Origin: Methanothrix sp.
GTDB taxonomy: Archaea > Halobacteriota > Methanosarcinia > Methanotrichales > Methanotrichaceae
NCBI GenBank assembly: GCA_023229165.1
Contig: JALNZQ010000048.1
Span: 1-14,639, forward strand
DNA length: 14,639 nt
Direction: 5' to 3'
Both the position numbers and the translations under genes were made by a program. Below, in pieces: positions 1 through 5,788 of the stretch. A model generated the notes under the pieces. That model was not told the origin of the DNA, searched no databases, and worked only from the letters and a program-made list of their open reading frames with translations. Position 1 is the stretch's first letter. Every line of letters starts with the position of its first letter.

Positions 1-2
1 AG

Positions 3-653
3 GTTGCAATCTTATTTTCCGGCGGAAAAGATAGCAGTTTGGCGGCTCTTCTTCTCGAACCGTTCTTTGACGAGATAGAGCTTGTCACCTTCAGCTTCGG
101 CCATGATGATGCCTGGACGAGAGCGGCTGATGCAGCACGAGAGCTTGGCCATCCCCATAGGAGGATGGTCTTTGAAGATAGCGTCCTGAAGCGGGCCCTG
201 GAGATACTGCTTTGCACGGGCTATCCCAATGATGCTCTAAATTATGTTCATCCTATTGCAGTAGAAACAATAGCTAAAGAGTGCGAATTTGTGGCGGACG
301 GAACGAGGCGGGATGATCGCGCACCCAAAATGGGCTTTAGCGCTATCCGAAGCCTGGAAGACCGGTTGCATATGCAATACTTAAGACCCCTGGCGGGCCT
401 GGGTCAAAAGACCATCCGGGCCATGGCCTCGCGCTATTTGGACTTCGAGGAAGAGCTATCCGAGAGGTATCCTGCCTCAGACTTCGAGGTGGGCCTGAGA
501 TATGCGCTAAAAGAGAGGTGCGGCCAGGCTAAGGTCGATGAGATCTTCCCCTCCAATCATACGCACACCAGAGTTATCCGGAGGAAGAGATTTGTCCAAG
601 AAATTAAAGGGCAAGAAGATCAGGCTTGCCAAGGCGTTCAATCAGAATCGTAG
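3..653 (+). CDS. PP-loop superfamily ATPase (COG1365-like), 5' end outside window
   Basis: The frame is open from the window edge, so the true start lies upstream; 216 residues are visible. The first residues read VAILFSGGKDSSLAALLLE: SGGKDS is the pyrophosphate-binding loop of N-type ATP pyrophosphatases (the fold of ExsB/QueC, asparagine synthetase and thiouridylases), at the end of a beta strand as expected for the N-terminus, so probably only a few residues are missing. Archaea carry a conserved PP-loop protein of this kind next to rpl39e, sometimes annotated asparagine-synthase-related; its substrate is not known to me. The probable reaction is adenylation of a substrate with release of PPi, possibly in tRNA or nucleotide modification (inference). 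The last 62 nt overlap rpl39e in another frame, an unusually long overlap, so the C-terminal tail after about TRVIRR may be a read-through extension. Family confident, function unknown. Confidence 0.8.
   Translation, partial: VAILFSGGKDSSLAALLLEPFFDEIELVTFSFGHDDAWTRAADAARELGHPHRRMVFEDSVLKRALEILLCTGYPNDALNYVHPIAVETIAKECEFVADGTRRDDRAPKMGFSAIRSLEDRLHMQYLRPLAGLGQKTIRAMASRYLDFEEELSERYPASDFEVGLRYALKERCGQAKVDEIFPSNHTHTRVIRRKRFVQEIKGQEDQACQGVQSES
580..584 (+). promoter_or_regulatory. Shine-Dalgarno of rpl39e
   Basis: GGAGG lies 7 nt upstream of the TTG at 592 and complements the CCTCC at the 16S 3' end seen at the other end of the window. It fixes the TTG start of rpl39e inside the upstream gene. 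Confidence 0.75.
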
Positions 654-744
654 GGTGCCCTCGTGGGTCATTGTCAAGACCATGAGGCAGGTAGTCACTC
701 ATCCCAAGAGACGACATTGGAGAAGAAGCAGCTTAGAGAGATAG
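592..744 (+). CDS. rpl39e: 50S ribosomal protein L39e (eL39)
   Basis: A 50-residue, very basic protein of exactly the family's usual length. It shows the signature blocks RLAKAFNQNRRVPSWV and the C-terminal THPKRRHWRRSSLER, typical of archaeal and eukaryotic L39e, which lines the exit tunnel of the large subunit. The start is TTG at 592, chosen because translation from it matches the family N-terminus (MSKKLKGKK) and because GGAGG precedes it by 7 nt; the reading frame extends upstream but that part is not L39e-like. The gene overlaps the PP-loop gene by 62 nt and is followed after 2 nt by the ATG of rpl31e, so the two ribosomal proteins are almost certainly cotranscribed and translationally coupled. 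Confidence 0.95.
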   Translation: MSKKLKGKKIRLAKAFNQNRRVPSWVIVKTMRQVVTHPKRRHWRRSSLER

Positions 745-746
745 AC

Positions 747-1013
747 ATGGCGGACACAGAACGAGTTTACACCATACCCCTGGGTATAGTCAAGTGCGCT
801 CCCATTTACAGAAGGTCCAACCGGGCCATAACAGAGATTAGAACCTACCTTGCCCGGCATATGAAGGTGGCAAAGAATAATATAAAGATCGACCCCGGCC
901 TGAGCGAAGTCATCTGGGCCAGAGGCGATATGAAGCCTCCCCGGCGCGTAAGGGTACGCGCGGTCAAGTTCGAAGACGGCGGGGTTGAGGCGGAGTTTGC
1001 TGGTGACAGATAA
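747..1013 (+). CDS. rpl31e: 50S ribosomal protein L31e (eL31)
   Basis: 88 residues, normal for archaeal L31e, a large-subunit protein near the tunnel exit. Recognisable blocks are RVYTIPLGIVKCAPIYRRSN near the N-terminus, AITEIRTYLARHMK, and the basic segment KPPRRVRVRAVKFEDG. The ATG at 747 gives a natural L31e N-terminus (MADTERVYTIPL); an upstream in-frame extension overlaps rpl39e and is not L31e-like. It is the only gene of the six complete genes in this operon that uses ATG. The 3' end overlaps the GTG start of tif6 by 11 nt. The order rpl39e-rpl31e-tif6-LX-pfdA-ftsY is a conserved euryarchaeal string (family knowledge), consistent with one operon for ribosome maturation and nascent-chain handling. 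Confidence 0.95.
   Translation: MADTERVYTIPLGIVKCAPIYRRSNRAITEIRTYLARHMKVAKNNIKIDPGLSEVIWARGDMKPPRRVRVRAVKFEDGGVEAEFAGDR
992..995 (+). promoter_or_regulatory. Shine-Dalgarno of tif6
   Basis: GGAG within the 3' end of rpl31e, 7 nt before the GTG at 1003. It favours that GTG over the TTG at 985 and the TTG at 1018. Confidence 0.6.
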
Positions 1014-1668
1014 GCGATTGAAGATAGCAGGAAGCAGCCTTCTCGGAGTATTTGCCAAATGCACGGAGAAGGTTCTACTCGTGCCGCAGGAAGTGGGCGA
1101 AGCCGATAGGCAAGTTCTCGAGGCAGGGCTGAAAGTGCCGGCCGTGACGGTACTGGCCGGTGTAGGCTCCGTCTTGGGATCCCTGGTTGCGGCCAATAGC
1201 AACGGCTTCGTGGTAACCCATCACGCCGGCAGTGAGGAGCTCAATGTTCTTCGCGAACATGGCCGGGTCGCAAGACTGCCGGCCAGGATCAATGCCGCGG
1301 GCAATGTGATTTTGGTCAACGACAGCGCTGCCTTGGTCCATCCGGAGCTGTCTAGCAGGGCCTGCGAGACGATAGAACAGACTTTAGGCGTGAAGGTTGA
1401 GAAAGGCACCATCGGTGGTCTTAAGACCGTGGGAATGGCGGGAGTGGCAACCAACAAAGGGCTTCTTGTGCACCCGCGCATCTCCGAGGAGGAGATAGCC
1501 ATCTTAGAGAGGCTCTTCGGACTGCCTGTGGACGTGGGGACAGTGAACCTCGGCTCGCCGCTGGTGGGCTCAGGAGTGCTGGCCAACAGTCACGGTTACT
1601 TCGCAGGAACTGAGACCTCCGGCCCAGAGCTGGGGCGCATCGAGGACGCACTGGGTTTCCTGGTTTAA
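1003..1668 (+). CDS. tif6: Translation initiation factor aIF6
   Basis: 221 residues from the GTG at 1003, the usual length for aIF6/eIF6. The protein binds the 50S subunit at the inter-subunit face and stops premature joining of 30S. The fold is a five-bladed pentein made of repeated alpha/beta units, and the repeats are visible: LGVFAKCTEKVLLVP, LGSLVAANSNGFVVTHH, VNDSAALVHPELS, ATNKGLLVHPRISEEE and LANSHGYFAGTETSGPELG. The start was set by GGAG 7 nt upstream and by the natural N-terminus MTDKRLKIAGSSLLGVFA; TTG at 985 would add six residues not expected in the family. It overlaps rpl31e by 11 nt and is followed by a 38-nt gap before LX. Nothing is missing in the sequence. Confidence 0.93.
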   Translation: MTDKRLKIAGSSLLGVFAKCTEKVLLVPQEVGEADRQVLEAGLKVPAVTVLAGVGSVLGSLVAANSNGFVVTHHAGSEELNVLREHGRVARLPARINAAGNVILVNDSAALVHPELSSRACETIEQTLGVKVEKGTIGGLKTVGMAGVATNKGLLVHPRISEEEIAILERLFGLPVDVGTVNLGSPLVGSGVLANSHGYFAGTETSGPELGRIEDALGFLV

Positions 1669-1706
1669 TGATTCCAGTAATTGTTGAATAGATTAGGGGT
1701 GGAATA

Positions 1707-1895
1707 GTGAGCAATTTCGAGATCAAAGGAAAGTACAAGGGAGGACTTGTCGGCAAGACCTGGCTGCCCTTCAGCAAGCATGTAGAGAGCCAGAGCGAGA
1801 AAAATGCCGTAAATAAAGTCTATTCCCTTATGGGAAGCGAACACGGCCTGAAGAGAGACCTCATCAAGATAGACGAGGTGTTGGCTGTTGAGTAG
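1707..1895 (+). CDS. rpl18a: 50S ribosomal protein LX (L18a/eL20)
   Basis: 62 residues beginning at GTG, with the archaeal LX pattern: FEIKGKYKGG near the N-terminus, WLPFSKHVESQSEKNAVNKV in the middle, YSLMGSEHGLKRDLIKIDEV at the end. Archaeal LX is a short (about 60-80 aa) homologue of half of eukaryotic L18a, so this length is normal. It belongs to the 50S subunit. A purine-rich GGGGTGGA run sits just upstream of the start. The stop overlaps the TTG start of pfdA by 8 nt in the arrangement TTGNNTAG, implying coupled translation. Confidence 0.9.
   Translation: MSNFEIKGKYKGGLVGKTWLPFSKHVESQSEKNAVNKVYSLMGSEHGLKRDLIKIDEVLAVE
1875..1880 (+). promoter_or_regulatory. Shine-Dalgarno of pfdA
   Basis: GAGGTG in the 3' end of the LX gene, 7 nt before the TTG at 1888, a strong match to the 16S tail (AGGAGGTGATCC complement at 14422-14433). 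It decides the pfdA start. Confidence 0.65.
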
Positions 1896-2352
1896 CGCTC
1901 CTGGAGGCGAGGAGGAGGTCAGAAGACTCCTGGCCGCATATCAGCAGTATCAGGCCCAGGCGGACGGCATAATGCACCAGCTCAGTCTGACGCAGCTCAC
2001 GGCTGAGGGCCTGGAGAGGGCACTAATTGCAGTAGAGGCCCTGGACACAGCACAGGTCGGACAGGAGATCCTCGTTCCCATAGGATCTGGGTCTTTTATC
2101 CACGGAAATCTCGCCTCTAAGGAGAAAGTAGTCTTGAATGTGGGCGCGGGCGTTAGCATTGAAAAGACCGCAGCCGAGGCTAAGGATATTCTGAAGGTCC
2201 GCAAGGCGGAGGTTCTTGAAGGGTCTAAAAAGCTCAATGAAGTGCTTGCCAAGATCGATCAAGAGATGCAGAAGATCCAGACCATAATGCAGCAATTTGA
2301 AGAGAGCGCAAATCAACATCATCACGGCCCGGAGAGCGAAGGGATTGTTTAG
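1888..2352 (+). CDS. pfdA: Prefoldin alpha subunit (GimC alpha)
   Basis: 154 residues, typical for archaeal prefoldin alpha. Prefoldin is a hexamer (two alpha, four beta) that captures unfolded chains and passes them to the group II chaperonin in the cytoplasm. The sequence shows the family architecture: an N-terminal coiled-coil helix (roughly residues 8-55, QQYQAQADGIMHQLSLTQLT), a central beta-hairpin block (LVPIGSGSFIHGNL about 63-76 and KVVLNVGAGVSIEKT about 81-95), and a second coiled-coil helix (about 96-140). The C-terminal tail is polar and has HHH. The TTG start is preceded by GAGGTG; no other in-frame start occurs until an ATG well inside the first helix. It overlaps LX by 8 nt and ftsY by 8 nt, placing a nascent-chain chaperone between a ribosomal protein and the SRP receptor. 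Confidence 0.93.
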   Translation: MSSAPGGEEEVRRLLAAYQQYQAQADGIMHQLSLTQLTAEGLERALIAVEALDTAQVGQEILVPIGSGSFIHGNLASKEKVVLNVGAGVSIEKTAAEAKDILKVRKAEVLEGSKKLNEVLAKIDQEMQKIQTIMQQFEESANQHHHGPESEGIV

Positions 2353-3520
2353 TCGCTTCAAGGAGAAGCTCTCCGGCTTCAAAGAGGCTCTGTCCTCCAA
2401 AATTGCCGAGAAGGTCTCCCTGGCAGAAAAGATAGCCGGAAAGAAAGATGATGGGGAGAAGGAGATAGAAAGCCATGCCAAAGCGCTCCCAGAAGCAGAC
2501 GGAAATGCTGCTTTACAGAAGTCTCCTGCGTCCAGTGCAACTCTCTCCAGTACATCTCCCGCAAAGCCTTCGCCTTCGCAAATTCCTGAAAAGGCCGAAG
2601 CCAACAATAAGCCCAAGAGCCGATTCTCCTTCCTGGAAAAGGCCAAGAGCCTGATATTCGAGCAGGAAGTAATCCTGGAAGAGAAGGATCTGGTGGAGCC
2701 CATGTGGGCCCTGGAGATGGCCCTAATGGAAAGCGATGTGGCATTGCCCGTCGCTGAAGAGATCATCAGAGAGGTTAAGAGCGATCTGGTGGGAAAGAAG
2801 AGAAAAATCGGCGCGGACACAGGCGCCATCGCCGAGCAGTCGCTGCGAAATGCTCTTTTAACGATTCTTTCCAGGAATTATCTGGACTTTGATGAGTACA
2901 TCAAGAGCAAAGAAAAACCGGTAAAGATTCTCTTCGTTGGTGTGAACGGCACAGGGAAGACAACCAGCATAGCCAAGGTGGCCAGGTATCTGATGAACCA
3001 GAGCTACTCCGTAGTTTTGGCCGCAGGCGATACCTTCCGGGCCGGAGCCATTGAGCAGCTTGAGGTGCACGGGAGCAGCCTGGGCCTCAAGGTCGTCAAG
3101 CACAAGACGGGCGGCGATCCGGCGGCTGTGATCTTTGACGCAGTCGAGTATGCCAAGGCACACAACAAGGATGTCGTGCTGGCGGATACGGCGGGAAGGC
3201 TGCATACCAACATCAATCTCATGGATCAGATGAGAAAGATCGTGCGCGTGACCAAGCCCGATCTGCTCATCTTCGTAGATGAAGCAATAGCCGGCAACGA
3301 TGCCGTGGAGAGGGCGCGCCTCTTCAATGAGTCGGTGCCCATCGACGGCTCCATTCTTACAAAGACGGATGCCGACGCCAAGGGCGGCTCCGCGATCTCC
3401 ATCGCCTACATCACCGGCAAGCCCGTGCTCTTCCTGGGTGTGGGCCAGACCTATCCCGACCTGGTGAAGTTCGAGCCGCAGTGGCTGGTGGACAGGCTGA
3501 TGGGCGAGGCGGAAGCGTAA
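2345..3520 (+). CDS. ftsY: Signal recognition particle receptor FtsY
   Basis: 391 residues from the TTG at 2345. FtsY is the membrane-associated SRP GTPase that docks ribosome-nascent-chain complexes at the translocon. Architecture: amphipathic N-terminus (MFSRFKEKLSGFKEAL), a charged Pro/Ser/Lys-rich linker (about 34-90), the helical N domain (about 92-185) and the G domain. GTPase motifs are all present: G1 GVNGTGKTT (about 199-207), DTFRAGAIEQL (about 229-239), G3 DTAGR (281-285), G4 TKTD (339-342), and the closing GVGQTYPDL. The start is inferred from the 8-nt TTGNNTAG overlap with pfdA, the same junction as LX/pfdA, and from the natural FtsY N-terminus; a TTG at 2297 would add 16 residues. 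The last 445 bp have a second, diverged copy at 5042-5486, so this 3' end may be an incoming replacement rather than the ancestral one (inference). Confidence 0.95.
   Translation: MFSRFKEKLSGFKEALSSKIAEKVSLAEKIAGKKDDGEKEIESHAKALPEADGNAALQKSPASSATLSSTSPAKPSPSQIPEKAEANNKPKSRFSFLEKAKSLIFEQEVILEEKDLVEPMWALEMALMESDVALPVAEEIIREVKSDLVGKKRKIGADTGAIAEQSLRNALLTILSRNYLDFDEYIKSKEKPVKILFVGVNGTGKTTSIAKVARYLMNQSYSVVLAAGDTFRAGAIEQLEVHGSSLGLKVVKHKTGGDPAAVIFDAVEYAKAHNKDVVLADTAGRLHTNINLMDQMRKIVRVTKPDLLIFVDEAIAGNDAVERARLFNESVPIDGSILTKTDADAKGGSAISIAYITGKPVLFLGVGQTYPDLVKFEPQWLVDRLMGEAEA
3076..3520 (+). repeat. Direct repeat copy 1 (3' part of intact ftsY)
   Basis: These 445 bp match 5042-5486 at a constant offset of 1966 with 36 mismatches and no indel by hand count (about 92% identity). 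Similarity starts at CAGCCTGG and stops exactly at the TAA. The flanking sequences are unrelated apart from a few bases at the left edge. This copy has all canonical FtsY residues. Confidence 0.95.
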
Positions 3521-3563
3521 AGGCAAGCATTGCCCGCCGCCCGGCCTCCTGGTCACGTTCTAG

Positions 3564-3719
3564 ACCGATCTGGAGAAGGACAGCCGCAGCTACTACTGCG
3601 ATCCTCCGCATCTCGATCCCCAGCTTGTCTGGGCTGGAAAGACGGAGCACACCTCCTTTTTGGTTCCCACCGTCTCCCTGGACGTGCATGAGGGAAGCGA
3701 TCTTCACGCAATCATCTAA
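3564..3719 (+). pseudogene. C-terminal remnant of a DNA-methyltransferase-like (Mod-type) gene
   Basis: Downstream of the ftsY stop, with no start codon and a stop directly in front (3561-3563), a 51-codon open stretch reads DLEKDSRSYYCDPPHLDPQL then VWAGKTEHTSFLVPTVSLDV and ends HEGSDLHAII. The arrangement DPQLVWxGKxE followed by a VPTVSL/HE segment resembles the C-terminal part of adenine-specific methyltransferases of the type III Mod kind (DPQLVWKGKDEQ...), from memory of the family. No catalytic motif (DPPY, FxGxG) is present, so only a tail survives. It overlaps the end of the minus-strand gene at 3716 by 4 nt. Between 3521 and 3563 nothing recognisable is seen. The assignment is tentative; that it is a protein relic is more certain than which enzyme it came from. 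Confidence 0.5.
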
Positions 3720-4492
3720 GCCATTAATTCTGGCAAGACCGGATCACGATTGCTCCAAACTACGGGCACAATCTCGTAGCTTCGAAGCGCTTCGATCACT
3801 GATGGTGAGACTGCTCTTTCCGAATCATTAAGAAAGGCATACGCTTTTGAATCGGGCTTTCGTACTTCTCTTGTATCCATCCAGGAGAAGGCTAGAGCTT
3901 GTGCTTCATTTTTATCTGGACGATTGATTGCCTGAAGAATTCTTTCCGGTGCCTGGCGAGATTTGGGAATCACTGCGTCAAAGAGATGATCATAACCGCT
4001 TTTCCCCGCAAATTTTACATTTGGAATATAACGAATATAATTTTGTTCCAACCATGCCACGAAATCTTCCAGGAATAGGCTGATAACATTGGGCTTGGCC
4101 AGATAGAATAGGTCGTTTACAGCCAGCATAGCCTGAATTAGGTTATGCTTCTTCAGAGGAAAATTCTCAGGAGAGGCTATGACCTGAAGCATTCCGCCTT
4201 CAACGAGCTTGACACCAAAGCCATTTAGAGTCATATTGAGCAGCTGCGACCTCTTTGGAGTGTCAAGATCACATCCCGACTGCATGAGATCCTGCAGAAT
4301 ATATCCGTCATCTGTCATAATATAGCTGCCGTTTTGTCTCCTGGCATAGATCTGAAGATAATCGTTATGCCTATCAAGATATGGTGTAGTAATCTCGAAC
4401 CAATCATCAACTCTACGAAGGGTTATCTTGGCTCTGAGCCAGGATGTATAATCATCCATTAATTGCTGGACTTCAGTGGTCGTAATAATCAA
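3716..4492 (-). CDS. DUF1828/DUF1829 domain protein of unknown function
   Basis: 258 residues, soluble, no signal peptide or membrane segment. The N-terminal half (about 15-125) has the pattern I associate with DUF1828: EITTPYLDRHNDYLQIYARR, a TDDGYILQDL segment, SGCDLDTPKR, then TLNGFGVKL and FPLKKHNLIQAMLAVNDLFY. The C-terminal half (about 135-250) fits DUF1829: LFLEDFVAWLEQNYIRYIPN, GKSGYDHLFDAVIPKSRQAP, ERILQAINRP, WMDTREVRKP, and AYAFLNDSERAVSPSVIEAL. The biochemical role is unknown to me. The start used is a TTG at 4492 immediately after a GGGGG run, which is too close for an ideal Shine-Dalgarno; ATG at 4459 is an alternative but would remove residues before the conserved part. It overlaps the preceding gene by 20 nt, so the two form an operon. 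It sits between two ftsY repeats, which marks it as accessory DNA. Confidence 0.75.
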   Translation of the reverse strand: MIITTTEVQQLMDDYTSWLRAKITLRRVDDWFEITTPYLDRHNDYLQIYARRQNGSYIMTDDGYILQDLMQSGCDLDTPKRSQLLNMTLNGFGVKLVEGGMLQVIASPENFPLKKHNLIQAMLAVNDLFYLAKPNVISLFLEDFVAWLEQNYIRYIPNVKFAGKSGYDHLFDAVIPKSRQAPERILQAINRPDKNEAQALAFSWMDTREVRKPDSKAYAFLNDSERAVSPSVIEALRSYEIVPVVWSNRDPVLPELMA

Positions 4493-4931
4493 CCCCCTTC
4501 TGAATATCAGGTGGGCGAGTCACATTGCAGCATTTCATAAAGTCTTGGAGCGTCTGCCAAAGATCCGCGACATTTGCAAATTTATCCGATTGCAATGGCT
4601 CAGCAAAACGGTCTCCATATCCTTCCCGATATTTGTGAAGATGGGGACAGGGTACTTCCTGACCATCAGGATTACGATGAGGCGGACCGTTCAGGTCCAG
4701 ACGCATTAGAACTACAATGACCTTTGCCCGATTCTGATATGTTGCCTTAACGCGATTGATCCTTCCTCGACTTATATCAAGCCAAAAAGATTCCCTCTGA
4801 TCTTCAGAAATTAGAGGGACAACGATAGAACCACCTACTCCTGGAAAATGGAACTCATCCTCATTGGCCCTATGTTTTGGCATAGCAATGAGCAAATCTG
4901 CCTCATTCTGGGTTAGATCAAGATCTGACAT
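4473..4931 (-). CDS. Conserved hypothetical protein, operon partner of the DUF1828/1829 gene
   Basis: 152 residues, soluble, starting at ATG 4931. It has strongly patterned segments typical of a conserved domain: FHFPGVGGSIVVPLISEDQR, ESFWLDISRGRINRVKATYQ, VLMRLDLNGPPHRNPDGQEV, PCPHLHKYREGYGDRFAEPL and LQDFMKCCNVTRPPDIQKGV. The HxN/D and PCPHLHKY cluster (His, Cys, His) could bind a metal, but this is inference. I believe it corresponds to a family annotated with a DUF number (perhaps DUF6978), and that such proteins occur beside DUF1828 proteins; both statements are from memory. The 3' end overlaps the next gene by 20 nt. A TATA-like element lies about 30-45 nt upstream, and no convincing Shine-Dalgarno precedes the ATG, so a short-leader transcript is likely. 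Confidence 0.75.
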   Translation of the reverse strand: MSDLDLTQNEADLLIAMPKHRANEDEFHFPGVGGSIVVPLISEDQRESFWLDISRGRINRVKATYQNRAKVIVVLMRLDLNGPPHRNPDGQEVPCPHLHKYREGYGDRFAEPLQSDKFANVADLWQTLQDFMKCCNVTRPPDIQKGVDYYDH

Positions 4932-4961
4932 CAGTAAATGATATTAATTTGGTGCATATGG

Positions 4962-4976
4962 ATATATCTTTTGGTG
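4962..4976 (-). promoter_or_regulatory. BRE/TATA promoter of the two-gene cassette
   Basis: On the minus strand the sequence reads ACCAAAAGATATATC, an A-rich BRE-like element followed by a TATA-like box. Its distance predicts transcription starting near 4940, about 10 nt before the ATG at 4931. The cassette therefore has its own promoter, independent of and opposite to ftsY. Confidence 0.5.
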
Positions 4977-5041
4977 TGGCAAATTTCAGATGGCGAAATC
5001 CATCGAAACATTTTTTGCCACTGCGCCCTCAAGGCAGGAGT

Positions 5042-5486
5042 CAGCCTGGACCTCAAGGTCGTCAAGCATAAGACGGGCGGCGATCCGGAGGCTGTGATCT
5101 TTGACGCCGTGGAGTATGCCAAGGCACACAACAAGGATATCGTGCTGGCGGATACGGCGAGAAGGCGGCATACCAACTTCAATCTCATGGATCAGATGAG
5201 AAAAATCGTGCGCGTGACCAAGCTCGATCTGCTAATCTTCGTAGATGAAGCAATAACTGGAAACGCTGCCGTGGAGCGGGCACGCCTCTTCAATGAGTCG
5301 GTGCCCATCGACGCCACCATTCTTACAAAGACCGACGCCGACGCCAAGGGCGGCTCCGCCATATCCATAGCCTACATCACAGGCAAACCCGTGCTCTTCC
5401 TGGGCATAGGCCAGACCTGTCCAGACCTGGTGAAGTTTGAGCCGGAGCGGCTGGTGGACAGGCTGATGGGTGAGGCGGAAGCGTAA
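5042..5486 (+). pseudogene. Truncated second copy of ftsY (3' 445 bp)
   Basis: The reading frame is intact for 147 codons and aligns residue for residue with about residues 245-391 of the upstream FtsY, but the N domain, linker, P-loop (G1) and DTFRAG motif are absent, so it cannot be a GTPase. About 15 amino acids differ. Several hit conserved positions: G3 DTAGR has become DTARR, and near the end GQTYPDL has become GQTCPDL and EPQWLVDRL has become EPERLVDRL. TKTDADAKGG is retained. No start codon with a ribosome-binding site belongs to it; upstream in-frame codons back to 4938 encode unrelated residues. It ends at the same TAA and is followed at once by a perfect hairpin. Most economical reading: it is the displaced original 3' end of ftsY, decaying since the insertion. 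Confidence 0.9.
5042..5486 (+). repeat. Direct repeat copy 2
   Basis: Partner of 3076-3520, same orientation, 1966 bp apart. A short CCTCAAGG direct repeat (5027-5034 and 5051-5058) straddles its left edge. Recombination between the two copies would remove 1966 bp with the cassette and leave a single full-length ftsY frame. Confidence 0.95.
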
Positions 5487-5505
5487 CCTAAATTTTCTAT
5501 TTAGG
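5487..5505 (+). terminator. Hairpin directly after the displaced ftsY stop
   Basis: CCTAAAT-TTTCT-ATTTAGG is a perfect 7-bp stem with a 5-nt loop beginning at the first base after the TAA. No such structure follows the intact ftsY at 3520. It suggests that the native 3' flank of ftsY now lies behind copy 2. Confidence 0.45.
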
Positions 5506-5614
5506 ATTCATGATGAATATCCGACTTGCATACTGATCGCTGATCTTCAATATATTTTAAAAGCTTGATGACCAATGGAATTATTTTGATATTCTCAGAT
5601 TCAGTGCCTTTAAG

Positions 5615-5637
5615 TTTTTTTATTTTTTTGTTTTTTT
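5615..5637 (+). terminator. Poly-T terminator of the ftsY side
   Basis: Three runs of seven T (5615-5621, 5623-5629, 5631-5637) separated by single A and G bases. Archaeal RNA polymerase terminates at such tracts without a hairpin. It is placed to end plus-strand transcription arriving from the ftsY operon and pseudo-copy. Confidence 0.65.
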
Positions 5638-5761
5638 CAACAAAGGTTCGGCAGAAATAAAGATTGAGGTCTCCAATACATCGGTAGCGTGCCCTATTTG
5701 CTGTAAATTCGCGGTGTCCCTGTATCCTGACTGCGATCTTTGGAAGAGAATGGAAATGATC

Positions 5762-5788
5762 AAAAAAGATGGGGAGGATGGCGAAAAA
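5762..5788 (-). terminator. Candidate terminator of aroA'
   Basis: On the minus strand T5 and T6 tracts follow the aroA' stop by about 45-70 nt. A weak CCTCT/AGAGG inverted repeat lies between the stop and the tracts. Confidence 0.4.

Noticed and set aside
699..1202. Minus-strand frame across rpl31e and tif6
   Set aside because: Lies opposite two certain genes, has no family pattern, and its composition is that of an antisense shadow.
2023..2829. 268-codon minus-strand frame across pfdA and ftsY
   Set aside because: Serine/leucine-rich antisense frame without motifs, opposite conserved coding sequence.
3481..3831. Plus-strand frame running out of ftsY into the spacer
   Set aside because: Arginine-rich non-homologous translation; the methyltransferase-like signal is in a different frame (3564-3719).
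3521..5041. Insertion sequence or integrase explaining the ftsY insertion
   Set aside because: No transposase or integrase motif, terminal inverted repeat or target-site duplication was found; only the ftsY direct repeats bound the segment.
4938..5486. A 182-codon plus-strand frame over the second ftsY copy as a real gene
   Set aside because: Its first 35 residues are unrelated filler with no ribosome-binding site, and the rest is an FtsY C-terminus lacking the P-loop; treated as a pseudogene.
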